This document shows positions 16,947 through 23,578 of a stretch of 64,000 nt of DNA, piece after piece (position 1 is the stretch's first letter; every line of letters begins with the position of its first letter). Under the pieces are notes generated by a model. That model did no database searches, was not told the origin of the DNA, and was given only the letters and a program-made list of their open reading frames with translations. Source of the DNA: Mesorhizobium temperatum. Its GTDB lineage: Bacteria; Pseudomonadota; Alphaproteobacteria; Rhizobiales; Rhizobiaceae. Where the stretch lies: contig NZ_NPKJ01000062.1 of NCBI RefSeq assembly GCF_002284575.1, positions 1 through 64,000 of the forward strand, given 5' to 3'. Position numbers and translations under genes: made by a program.

Positions 16947-16964
16947 CGCCTCCCGGCCCTAACG

Positions 16965-17309
16965 CTAGACGGTCGTCACGTAGCGCCGAAGCCGCCAGTC
17001 AAACACCGCGCCGGCCGGGGTCTGAAACCCTCGCGCCGGCTTTTTTGTGCCTTCATGGCGGGCCTGTTGGCGCTTGGCCTTCCTGATCCTCGGCAAGTCC
17101 TGGGTGTGGGTCTTGACCTCGGCGCACTTGTAATGAGCCGGTGCGCAGTTCGGGTTCGTGTCCGGACCAAGCAAGGCGAGGGCGCGCTTGTGTTCGACAA
17201 TCCAGCGGTCTTCGTGGCGGTGGATCGGCTCGCCGCAAAGGCAGCACGGCGCCACGTTGTGACCGGTGCAGCGCTCGGTGAAGATGGCTTGCCGTCGCTT
17301 GGCTGACAT
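16965..17309 (-). CDS. HNH endonuclease
   Basis: The 114-residue protein has a C-x-x-C pair (C-L-C-G), a central E-H-K (V-E-H-K-R), N-x-x-C and a closing H-Y-K-C, i.e. a zinc-stabilised HNH fold. Such small HNH proteins in tailed phages often sit near terminase genes and help genome packaging or cleavage. ATG 17309 has no strong ribosome site; the frame stays open to 17414, so a somewhat longer protein is possible. Its 3' end contains the plus-strand terminator. It lies 23 bases after the coiled-coil gene of the same strand. Confidence 0.75.
   Translation of the reverse strand: MSAKRRQAIFTERCTGHNVAPCCLCGEPIHRHEDRWIVEHKRALALLGPDTNPNCAPAHYKCAEVKTHTQDLPRIRKAKRQQARHEGTKKPARGFQTPAGAVFDWRLRRYVTTV
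17010..17046 (+). terminator. Intrinsic terminator of the lysis operon
   Basis: A GC-rich hairpin has its left arm from 17010 (GCCGGC) and its right arm ending at 17040 (GCCGGC), with inner GGGT/ACCC pairing. It is followed directly by six T at 17041-17046. It lies 63 bases after the last plus-strand lysis gene. The same bases code for the C-terminal part of the minus-strand HNH gene. Confidence 0.75.
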
Positions 17310-17332
17310 GCGGGAGCGGGGAGTGTTTGTTG

Positions 17333-17536
17333 TCAACGCTGTGTTCCCACTGCGGCAAGCGCCGCTTCGGCTATTTCTGCACGCTTCATCCATCGATCTC
17401 TTTCGATGGTGCAAGAACGTAACGCACGTTCGGCGGCATCGGCCCGCTGCGTTTCCGCTTTGGCAAATTGCTCTGCTGTGTTGCGCGCCGCCGTCTCTCC
17501 CCGGATCTGGGCAGTCAGGTCTTTGATTGTCTTCAT
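17333..17536 (-). CDS. Small coiled-coil protein, 67 aa
   Basis: The product is almost entirely one charged Ala/Glu/Arg helix, without membrane or signal segments. Its ATG (17536) overlaps the stop of the XRE regulator gene (17533), an ATGA coupling, so both are made from one message. It precedes the HNH gene. The function is unknown; it could be a partner or antirepressor of the regulator, but that is inference from position only. Confidence 0.55.
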   Translation of the reverse strand: MKTIKDLTAQIRGETAARNTAEQFAKAETQRADAAERALRSCTIERDRWMKRAEIAEAALAAVGTQR

Positions 17537-17787
17537 GGCTTCGTCCTCAGGCGAACGCCTGGGCCTCCGTTGGCTGTATCACCATCATCAAGAAATATCA
17601 CACCCGCGCCTCTCAGGGCGTCGGTTACCGCGTCAAGCGTGCCCGTCCGGACCTTCACGCGTTCGGCGCCAAACGCCTCCATATTTCGTATCGTGTTGGC
17701 GCTAACTCCTGCTTTGTCAGCAAGGGCTATCTGCTCCATTCCCACAAGGGAACGAGCCGCCCGTATTTGGTTCCCAGTAATCGCCAT
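17533..17787 (-). CDS. XRE-family HTH regulator, candidate prophage repressor
   Basis: The 84-residue protein has a helix-turn-helix of the XRE/Cro-CI type (A-D-K-A-G-V-S-A-N-T-I-R-N-M-E in the recognition part). A short tail follows with G-V-I-F-L-D-D-G-D and G-V-R-L, as in many small rhizobial regulators. ATG 17787 follows GGGGA; the frame upstream to 17913 lacks a good start. It is divergent from the early-type genes at 17914, with TTGGT/ACCAA palindromes between them. It lacks a peptidase-type C-terminal domain, so RecA-driven self-cleavage is not expected. Confidence 0.75.
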   Translation of the reverse strand: MAITGNQIRAARSLVGMEQIALADKAGVSANTIRNMEAFGAERVKVRTGTLDAVTDALRGAGVIFLDDGDTANGGPGVRLRTKP

Positions 17788-17832
17788 TTTGTCCCCATAT
17801 GCAGCAATTTTGTTATAGTACACAAATTCTTG

Positions 17833-17862
17833 TTGACGGCAATCCGCCATCGGGCATATGGT
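17833..17862 (+). promoter_or_regulatory. Putative sigma-70-type promoter for the early genes
   Basis: TTGACG at 17833-17838 is followed after 17-18 bases by ATATGG/TATGGT at 17856-17862. This fits a -35 and a weak -10 box. It faces the gene starting at 17914, and the palindromes at 17869-17897 lie just downstream, where a bound repressor would block it. The -10 match is imperfect, so this is a prediction. Confidence 0.45.
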
Positions 17863-17868
17863 TAAAAA

Positions 17869-17897
17869 ACCAACCAGGTTGGTATTGGTAACCAAAT
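17869..17897. promoter_or_regulatory. Putative operator: two TTGGT/ACCAA palindromes
   Basis: ACCAACC (17869-17875) and GGTTGGT (17877-17883) form a perfect inverted repeat about one base. Immediately after, TTGGT-A-ACCAA (17885-17895) forms a second palindrome with the same half-site. They lie between the divergent XRE regulator and the early-type genes, as expected for a repressor-controlled switch. Binding by the XRE protein is inferred. Confidence 0.5.
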
Positions 17898-17913
17898 ACG
17901 GGAGATAAAACAC

Positions 17914-18393
17914 ATGCCGAACACCACTGTTCGGGCAGCCGCCGAAGGCATGCCCGATGTCAACCGCCGCCGCCTCCTCAATCTTGCTGGGGCCGGGCTC
18001 GCGCTAGCAGCAACCGTCGCCAGCGCCCGGCAGGCTCCGGCCGCTACTGCACCGGCCGGGAAGGAAAAGGCCTCTCCCGCCCTTCGCGCCTTGATCAAGG
18101 ACCACAAGGCAAAATGGGCATATTGGGACAGCGTATGCACATGCTGCGATCAGATGAAGCTCGGGCGGGAGCCGACCGAAGCCGAAGAGACCAAGTGGCA
18201 CGATGCCAGCGATGGCGAACATGACGCGTTGAAGGCGATCTGTCGCTATCCCGCGCGTACGGTGGCTGATCAAGTCGCCAAGGGCCGCTATCTACGAAAG
18301 TTCAATCACTGGCGCATGGGCGAACTCCAGCCCAAGCAGATCGACGCGCTCTTGCTGTCGATGGCCCATGCCAGAAAGGCGGTGCAGTCATGA
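17914..18393 (+). CDS. Hypothetical phage protein with twin-arginine-like N-terminus
   Basis: The 159-residue product has N-R-R-R-L-L-N-L-A-G-A-G followed by an Ala-rich hydrophobic stretch and an A-x-A site, resembling a Tat signal (about residues 17-45). The remainder is charged and helical with C-T-C-C near the middle. ATG 17914 follows GGGAG. It is the first of four coupled genes divergent from the repressor. No family was recognised. Tat export would be unusual for an early phage product, so the signal could also be fortuitous. Confidence 0.6.
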   Translation: MPNTTVRAAAEGMPDVNRRRLLNLAGAGLALAATVASARQAPAATAPAGKEKASPALRALIKDHKAKWAYWDSVCTCCDQMKLGREPTEAEETKWHDASDGEHDALKAICRYPARTVADQVAKGRYLRKFNHWRMGELQPKQIDALLLSMAHARKAVQS

Positions 18394-18641
18394 GCGCCGC
18401 CAAGGGAAAGCCGGACATCGCGGACCTGGAGCCGCTGCTCTGCGACACCATGAACATGCTCGACGTTCTCGTAAGCATGATGGACCGTATGGGCCTAACC
18501 TCGAAACCGGCAGGCTCCAATCATGTGCTGACCCACGGCGAGGCCGATCAGCTTTTCTTTGTTGCCTGCACCGCGGAATCGATGTCCGAGAAGGCTAGGC
18601 AAGCCTACTATGAAGCGCTCGGATGGGGTGCGTCGTCATGA
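18390..18641 (+). CDS. Hypothetical small phage protein, 83 aa
   Basis: The start overlaps the previous stop by four bases (ATGA). The protein is acidic and mostly helical, with a run of Met/Leu/Asp (M-L-D-V-L-V-S-M-M-D) but no full membrane helix. No motif was recognised. Tight coupling with its neighbours argues that it is translated. Confidence 0.6.
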   Translation: MSAAKGKPDIADLEPLLCDTMNMLDVLVSMMDRMGLTSKPAGSNHVLTHGEADQLFFVACTAESMSEKARQAYYEALGWGASS

Positions 18642-18883
18642 GCGCGCCTTCGGACGACCTCGACGACCTGCAATCCGATATCGGAAACCTGCACCAGTTG
18701 CTTGAAGTGCTCTATGATCAGACCACGGAACAGGAGTTCGAGCGCAACGGCAAACGGTACGCCTTGGCGGATCAGATATGCGCGCTGGCGATGATTGCCC
18801 GCGACCTTGCCGAGCGCCTGAATGCATCGGCTGACGCCTGCCATACCAAGGTGATGGCCGACGCCAACAGGGCGATGCGTTAA
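18638..18883 (+). CDS. Hypothetical small phage protein, 81 aa
   Basis: ATG 18638 overlaps the previous stop (ATGA); in-frame codons back to 18623 are less likely starts. The product is acidic at its N-terminus (D-D-L-D-D-L) and helical throughout, without signal or membrane segments. No family is known to me. It is the third gene of the coupled early-type unit. Confidence 0.6.
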   Translation: MSAPSDDLDDLQSDIGNLHQLLEVLYDQTTEQEFERNGKRYALADQICALAMIARDLAERLNASADACHTKVMADANRAMR

Positions 18884-19068
18884 TGACCGCCGGCAACCAG
18901 TTAGACAGACTGCGGGAAATCGCGTCAGATGTTTCGGCAATCGGCGAGGGCGTCGAGATCGAGCGCCACGCGGCGTCAATCGCCACTGGCATGGCGGCGG
19001 TCCACGGCGGGGAATGGCGGGTTCAGATCGATCATCTTACAGGCTTTGTGTTGGTGCGGCGGAGTTAG
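18883..19068 (+). CDS. Hypothetical small phage protein, 61 aa
   Basis: The ATG overlaps the TAA of the preceding gene by one base (TAATG). The first half is helical and acidic; the second half (G-E-W-R-V-Q-I-D and G-F-V-L-V) looks like two beta strands. It is the last gene of the coupled unit, and a hairpin follows at 19097-19120. No function can be assigned. Confidence 0.55.
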   Translation: MTAGNQLDRLREIASDVSAIGEGVEIERHAASIATGMAAVHGGEWRVQIDHLTGFVLVRRS

Positions 19069-19096
19069 CCTAGCGTCACTGAAAACCGGTAAACAA

Positions 19097-19124
19097 GCCC
19101 GCTGCCTCACGGCGGCGGGCGTTT
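19097..19124 (+). terminator. Terminator-like hairpin, copy 1
   Basis: Arms GCCCGCTGCC and GGCGGCGGGC around a TCAC loop give a ten-pair stem with one G-U pair, followed by GTTTT. It closes the early-type gene unit. An identical 24-base hairpin occurs at 19627-19650. Confidence 0.65.
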
Positions 19125-19143
19125 TCCCTAGGGGGGCAAGAAC

Positions 19144-19611
19144 ATGATTCTTTATCACTTTACGTCTTTAGAAATGCTCGAACGAATCAAGGCCGAAGGG
19201 CTTACGAAGGGCGAAATCCCGCTAACTGCCTACAGAACGATAAACGCTGTTTGGTTCACAACTGACAGCGACAGCTCTGGGCATGGCCTTAGCGACAACG
19301 AACCGCTTTCACGAGAGGACATTCAGAAACTCAAGGCTGCTGGGCTGCTTTCGGCCAGCGCTCCGGACGAAGGAATTAGGCACATCGATAAGCGCGCGGT
19401 GCGCATAAAGGTTGTCATCCCCTCAACAGATCGCGATTTGAAAAGGTGGGTCACTTGGGGCCGAAAACATCTAGAGCGCGATTGGTTCGACACACTTTCG
19501 GAAGTGGGTGGCGGCAACCAGAAAGCGCGAACTTGGTATGTTTGTTTCCGAACGATCCAGCCGGCAGAGTTCGCAGCGATCGATATCCTGCGACCCCACC
19601 CAGCAACATAA
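19144..19611 (+). CDS. Stand-alone moron of unknown function, possible ADP-ribosyltransferase-like fold
   Basis: The 155-residue protein starts I-L-Y-H-F-T-S, then G-L, then N-A-V-W-F-T-T and later G-H-G-L. This spacing recalls the first conserved blocks of ADP-ribosyltransferase-fold proteins such as DarT or KptA-type enzymes (His in the first strand, later W-F/L-T/S), but the resemblance is loose. The second half has paired beta strands and W-Y-V-C-F. The gene is AT-richer at its start than its neighbours and has a GGGGGG ribosome site. It is isolated between two identical hairpins next to the tRNA. These are features of moron cargo genes, which often carry toxins or antiphage functions; that role is inference. 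Confidence 0.6.
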   Translation: MILYHFTSLEMLERIKAEGLTKGEIPLTAYRTINAVWFTTDSDSSGHGLSDNEPLSREDIQKLKAAGLLSASAPDEGIRHIDKRAVRIKVVIPSTDRDLKRWVTWGRKHLERDWFDTLSEVGGGNQKARTWYVCFRTIQPAEFAAIDILRPHPAT

Positions 19612-19626
19612 GACAGCTGACCACTA

Positions 19627-19650
19627 GCCCGCTGCCTCACGGCGGCGGGC
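19627..19650 (+). terminator. Terminator-like hairpin, copy 2
   Basis: The same stem and TCAC loop as at 19097-19120 recur here, followed by a weak T-containing stretch (TTCATCGTTT). It lies 15 bases after the stop of the stand-alone gene. It isolates that gene from the tRNA region. Confidence 0.6.
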
Positions 19651-19740
19651 TTCATCGTTTGCGGAGGTTAGGAACGGAGTTAGGAATTGAAAGGCCGCAA
19701 CTCACAAAGTGCAAACATATCATGTGCTTAGCTGGATATC

Positions 19741-19830
19741 TGGCGGAGGGAGTGGGATTCGAACCCACGGTGGGCTTGCACCCACGCCGGTTTTCAAGAC
19801 CGGTGCCTTAAACCGCTCGGCCATCCCTCC
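19741..19830 (-). tRNA. tRNA-Ser (anticodon UGA)
   Basis: The 90-base gene folds with acceptor arm GGAGGGA/TCCCTCC, anticodon loop CTTGAAA (anticodon TGA), a long variable arm as required for tRNA-Ser, the T-loop GGTTCGAATCC and an encoded CCA (complement of 19741-19743). Its 3' end faces the prophage, which makes it the probable integration site. Confidence 0.95.
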
Positions 19831-20236
19831 ATTGTGATTTTTCAATCACTTGGATGCTCGTCCTGATCTCAACTCATACCTGTCGGCACTGCTGCGCCAC
19901 CCGGAGATCGTTCGCGCTTCATTGCTCTAGTGCGCCCGACGAAGTCCTGTCAACCAGCCGTTGCCTGTTCCTGCCATGGGCGTTTGACGGCGGAACTGAA
20001 CCAGGACGAACATGGCTGCGCCGAAGATTGAAAAGCGGTGGTTTTTCACAACAATCGCCGGGACGGTTTGCGCCACAATCTCGCCCGGTTCCGACCACAA
20101 TCGATTAATACGGTGATAAACAATTCCTGCGCACAAGGGATTGCGAATCAAGGTGGCGCTGGCATTCGTCGAGTGGGTTTTTGGCCCTGCCGACGGTCAA
20201 GTTGCGGCGCCTTTGTTGAGAGGGGACAATCGAAAA
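19831..20236. other. Intergenic region between tRNA-Ser and rlpA
   Basis: These 406 bases hold no ORF with a supported start. The 5' flank of tRNA-Ser (its promoter, on the minus strand) and the leader of rlpA must lie here. An open frame in phase with rlpA runs from 20141 but lacks a lipoprotein start. No repeat or convincing promoter was seen. Confidence 0.5.
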
Positions 20237-21466
20237 ATGCAACGCACGGCGCGCCCGCATCTTCGTCGCGCTTGCGCTTTCACGTTGTTTGCCCTGTCGG
20301 CTGCCTTGCTGGCGGCTTGTGCCGCGCCGCCACAGTCGAAGCCGATGGTCAACAAGAAGCCCCGCTCCAAGGAATATTTTTCCGAATCCGAATACGGCGT
20401 GAAGGCCAGCCCGCGCGTCACCTTCAAGATGTCGGGCCTGCAGCGTGGCGGCGGACGCGACCAGCTCGGCAAGCCCTATCAGGTGCGCGGCAAATGGTAT
20501 TATCCGAAGGAAGACAAGCGCTATGCCAAGATGGGTCTCGCCTCCTGGTATGGCGAAGCCTTCCACGGCAGGCTGACCGCTAACGGCGAAGTCTACGACA
20601 TGACACATCTGACCGGCGCGCATCCGACAATGCCGCTGCCGAGCTATGCGCGCGTCACCAATCTGAAGACCGGCAGCTCGGTCATCGTGCGCGTCAACGA
20701 TCGCGGCCCTTACCATGACGGGCGCATCATCGATGTGTCGAAGCGCGCCGCCGAAATGCTCGACTATGCCAATATCGGCACGGCCAAGGTGAAGGTCGAA
20801 TATGTCGGCAGGGCGCCGCTTGACGGCAATGACGATCGGTACCTGATGGCCTCCTATAATCCAGGCAACAGGGTGCCGGATCCGTCGGACGGCTTGCCCA
20901 CCGGTGTCATGATCGCCATGAATGGACCATCGCCGAGTACGGCGTTGGCCGCCGCCGCTCCATTTCCCGGCCAGTTGACGAATTCCGCATCGGCACAGCC
21001 TGTCATTGCGGCGCAGGCGCCGGCCTCCGGCAATGTCACGCTGCCCGATTTCGGGCCGATCGTGCCGGAACGCCCGCAGATCAATCTGCCGGCGCAATCG
21101 CCGTTCAGCGTAGCGTCGCTGTCTTACGCGAACGAACGCGTGCAGCGCGCCTCCAATGTCTTTGCCGGGCTGGATGGCGCCGGCATGTCGCCTGCCGAAA
21201 TCCTTCGATCGTGGAAGCGGCAAGCTCCTCCGGCCGCGTCGCCCACGGACTTTATCGCGGCTGGCTCGTTCGAGGATGCCGCCGAGGCGCAGCGTGTGGC
21301 AGCCCGGCTTTCCAGCTTCGGCAAGACCGAAATCCAGCGCTCCGAATTCGAGGGCAACGACTGGTATTCGGTCAACCTCTATCCGGACGGCCATGGCAGC
21401 CTGGACGAGATGCTGCAGGCGGCATGGTCGCACGGCGCACCGGACGCGCTCGTGGCTCGGAACTGA
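20237..21466 (+). CDS. rlpA: RlpA-like septal ring lipoprotein / lytic transglycosylase
   Basis: The 409-residue protein has a lipoprotein signal ending L-A-A-C (Cys28), a double-psi beta-barrel domain with G-L-A-S-W-Y-G and R-V-N-D-R-G-P (about residues 95-195), a low-complexity middle and a C-terminal SPOR domain (about 335-409) that binds denuded glycan. RlpA cleaves such glycans at the septum in Pseudomonas. ATG 20237 is chosen because it begins the signal peptide and follows AGGGGA; the open frame from 20141 has no role. The D,D-carboxypeptidase gene follows, so the pair serves wall remodelling. Confidence 0.9.
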   Translation: MQRTARPHLRRACAFTLFALSAALLAACAAPPQSKPMVNKKPRSKEYFSESEYGVKASPRVTFKMSGLQRGGGRDQLGKPYQVRGKWYYPKEDKRYAKMGLASWYGEAFHGRLTANGEVYDMTHLTGAHPTMPLPSYARVTNLKTGSSVIVRVNDRGPYHDGRIIDVSKRAAEMLDYANIGTAKVKVEYVGRAPLDGNDDRYLMASYNPGNRVPDPSDGLPTGVMIAMNGPSPSTALAAAAPFPGQLTNSASAQPVIAAQAPASGNVTLPDFGPIVPERPQINLPAQSPFSVASLSYANERVQRASNVFAGLDGAGMSPAEILRSWKRQAPPAASPTDFIAAGSFEDAAEAQRVAARLSSFGKTEIQRSEFEGNDWYSVNLYPDGHGSLDEMLQAAWSHGAPDALVARN

Positions 21467-21580
21467 CCGGCAAAAACTGTAAGTTTTGCCAGTTGTCCAT
21501 CGCGCGGTTGATCGGCCGGGACAAAGCCTGATAGCTTGTAGAGCTTGCCCAGAAATGCCGGCTGACAGGTCGAATCTCTC

Positions 21581-22747
21581 ATGAAATTTCGCTTCGCCGC
21601 GCCTCTCGCCGGGCTCCTGGGTTTTGGCCTCCTGCTGCTTTCGCTGGCTCCGGCCGCGGCGCAGCTTTTCGAGACCAAGGCCGCGCAGGCCTTCATGATC
21701 GATGCCGAAACCGGAACGGTGCTGTTTTCCAAGGATGCCGACAGGCCGATTCAGCCGGCGTCGCTGGCCAAGCTGATGACGATGGAGGTGGTGTTCAACG
21801 CCATCAAATCGGGGCGCGTGACGCTCGACGACACATTCGTGGTGAGTGAAAACGCATGGCGCACGGGCGGCGCGCCATCCGGGACGTCGACAATGTTTGC
21901 CAAGCTGAAGTCAACGATCCGGCTTGAAGACCTGATCCAGGGCGTGACGGTTCAGGCCGCCAATGACGGCTGCATCATCATCGCCGAAGGTTTTGCGGGA
22001 TCGGAGGCGAATTTCGCGACTGAGATGACCGAGCGCGCGAGGGAGATTGGCCTCGAGAAATCGACATTCGTCAATTCAACCGGTCTGCCGGCCGACGGTC
22101 AGCAAACGACGGTTCGAGAGCTTGCGCTTCTGGCCCTGCATATCTGGCGCTCGTATCCGGACCTCTATCGCTATTACGGCCAGAAGGATTTCACCTGGAA
22201 CAAGATCACCCAGAGGAACCGCAACCCGCTGCTGGCGATGGATATCGGCGCCGATGGCCTGGCGATCGGCAGGAGCGAGGCATCCGGGTTTGGCGTCGTC
22301 GGCTCGGTCAGCCACAGTGGCAGGCGGGTCATTGCGGCGATGAGCGGCTTGGCAAGCGACCGCGAGCGCGCCGAGGAAGCGCGAAAGCTGCTCGATTGGG
22401 GCCTTCGTTCCTTCCAGAAGACCGAGATTTTCGCCAAGGACGAGGTGGTCGGCGAGGCCCAGGTTTTCGGCGGTGCGAAATCCGGCGTGGCGCTGAAGGC
22501 AAAAGCGCCCGTGGTCATCTTCCTGCCCATCGCCAACCGCGACAAGCTGACCGCCAAGATCGTCTATGACGGGCCGGTTGCAGCACCCGTGGAGGAGGGG
22601 CAACCAGTGGGTGCACTGCGGGTCTGGATCGGTGATACGCTGAGCCAGGAGACGCCGCTTTTCGCGGCCGAGTCGGTTGGCGTCGGCTCGTTGCCGCAAC
22701 GCGCGCTCGATGCCGCCAAGGAACTGGCCGTCGGCTGGCTGCGTTAA
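21581..22747 (+). CDS. D-alanyl-D-alanine carboxypeptidase family (PBP5/DacF-like) with degenerate motifs
   Basis: The 388-residue protein has a Sec signal peptide (about 1-27), a peptidase S11 domain with S-L-A-K (Ser61/Lys64) and a C-terminal PBP5-type beta domain. The second motif, normally S-x-N, reads A126-A-N. The third, normally K-T-G, reads A228-I-G within D-G-L-A-I-G-R-S. S11 enzymes trim the terminal D-Ala of peptidoglycan pentapeptides. Loss of two active-site motifs suggests altered or absent hydrolysis, while Ser61 could still be acylated. It follows rlpA by 114 bases. A palindromic element overlaps its stop. Confidence 0.85.
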   Translation: MKFRFAAPLAGLLGFGLLLLSLAPAAAQLFETKAAQAFMIDAETGTVLFSKDADRPIQPASLAKLMTMEVVFNAIKSGRVTLDDTFVVSENAWRTGGAPSGTSTMFAKLKSTIRLEDLIQGVTVQAANDGCIIIAEGFAGSEANFATEMTERAREIGLEKSTFVNSTGLPADGQQTTVRELALLALHIWRSYPDLYRYYGQKDFTWNKITQRNRNPLLAMDIGADGLAIGRSEASGFGVVGSVSHSGRRVIAAMSGLASDRERAEEARKLLDWGLRSFQKTEIFAKDEVVGEAQVFGGAKSGVALKAKAPVVIFLPIANRDKLTAKIVYDGPVAAPVEEGQPVGALRVWIGDTLSQETPLFAAESVGVGSLPQRALDAAKELAVGWLR

Positions 22748-22794
22748 TGCATGTCGCCCAAAAGTGCGCAGCGGTTTTGGGCAACGACATGCAT
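22747..22794. repeat. Palindromic intergenic element (ATGCATGTCG type)
   Basis: ATGCATGTCG (22747-22756) and CGACATGCAT (22785-22794) form a perfect ten-base inverted repeat, with inner CCCAAAA/TTTTGGG pairing. A close relative is at 32967-33006. This matches the style of rhizobial intergenic mosaic repeats. Confidence 0.75.
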
Positions 22795-22805
22795 GAAAAG
22801 GGCCT

Positions 22806-22841
22806 AAAGCGCGTCGCATATCTTCAGACGCGACGCGCTTT
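22806..22841. repeat. Second palindromic module upstream of tmk
   Basis: AAAGCGCGTCGC (22806-22817) pairs with GCGACGCGCTTT (22830-22841), twelve perfect pairs with a 12-base loop. It sits beside the preceding element in the leader of the tmk operon. It could act as a terminator for the upstream gene or as an RNA processing site. Confidence 0.65.
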
Positions 22842-22909
22842 GGCACCATGGCGTGGACCTTTTCACAAGTCAGGACTATTACGGTCCCGCAGCATGGATA
22901 AAGGCTTTG

Positions 22910-23578
22910 GTGAGCGGATTTTTCATCACCTTCGAAGGCGGAGAAGGGGCAGGCAAGTCGACGCAGATCGAGCGGCTGGCCAGTAAGATGCGCGCCAAGA
23001 AATACGATGTCCTTGTCACGCGTGAACCGGGTGGCTCGCCTGGCGCAGAGGCGGTCAGGCATGTCCTGCTTTCCGGCGCTGCCGAGCCATTCGGCCCCAG
23101 GATGGAGGCGCTGCTTTTCGCCGCCGCGCGTTCCGACCATGTCGAGCAGGTCATCCGGCCGGCGGTCGAACGCGGCTCGATCGTGCTTTGTGATCGCTTC
23201 ATGGACTCCTCGCGGGTCTACCAGGGCGTCACCGGCGGCCTCGACCCGGTGTTCATGGGTGCGCTGGAAAAGGTCGCCATCAATGGCATGGTGCCCGACA
23301 TGACGCTGATCTTTGATATCGACCCGGCCGAGGGACTGCGGCGCGCCACGGCACGGCGGGGCACCGATGCCGGAGCCGACCGCTTCGAAAAGGAAACGCT
23401 TGATATCCACCAGCGCCGCCGCGAAGCCTTTCTGGCAATCGCCGCGGCAGAACCCGAGCGGTGCATCGTCGTCGACGCGTCTGCCGACCCCGACACGGTG
23501 GAGAACGTCGTCACCGCCGCCGTATTCGCGGCCCTGGAGACGATGACGCCGGCGCACAGGAAGCAGGCGCCGGGATGA
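22910..23578 (+). CDS. tmk: Thymidylate kinase
   Basis: The 222-residue enzyme phosphorylates dTMP to dTDP. It has the P-loop F-E-G-G-E-G-A-G-K-S-T near the N-terminus, the D-R-F/Y motif (C-D-R-F-M-D-S-S) and the T-R-E-P-G-G loop. GTG 22910 is chosen because it gives the family's usual short N-terminus (S-G-F-F-I-T-F-E) and AAAGG lies six bases upstream; the frame is open back to GTG 22853. The stop overlaps the holB start (ATGA), and this gene leads an operon of replication and translation genes. Confidence 0.95.
   Translation: MSGFFITFEGGEGAGKSTQIERLASKMRAKKYDVLVTREPGGSPGAEAVRHVLLSGAAEPFGPRMEALLFAAARSDHVEQVIRPAVERGSIVLCDRFMDSSRVYQGVTGGLDPVFMGALEKVAINGMVPDMTLIFDIDPAEGLRRATARRGTDAGADRFEKETLDIHQRRREAFLAIAAAEPERCIVVDASADPDTVENVVTAAVFAALETMTPAHRKQAPG

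Noticed and set aside
19144..19611. Firm call of DarT toxin for the stand-alone gene
   Set aside because: Only the first motif and a later V-W-F-T resemble it; the catalytic Glu context is not recognisable and no DarG-like antitoxin is adjacent.
19446..19811. Plus-strand ORF ending in G-V-G-F-E-P-T-V-G-L-H-P
   Set aside because: This is the well-known false ORF produced by reading the complement of a tRNA-Ser gene; the tRNA at 19741-19830 explains it.
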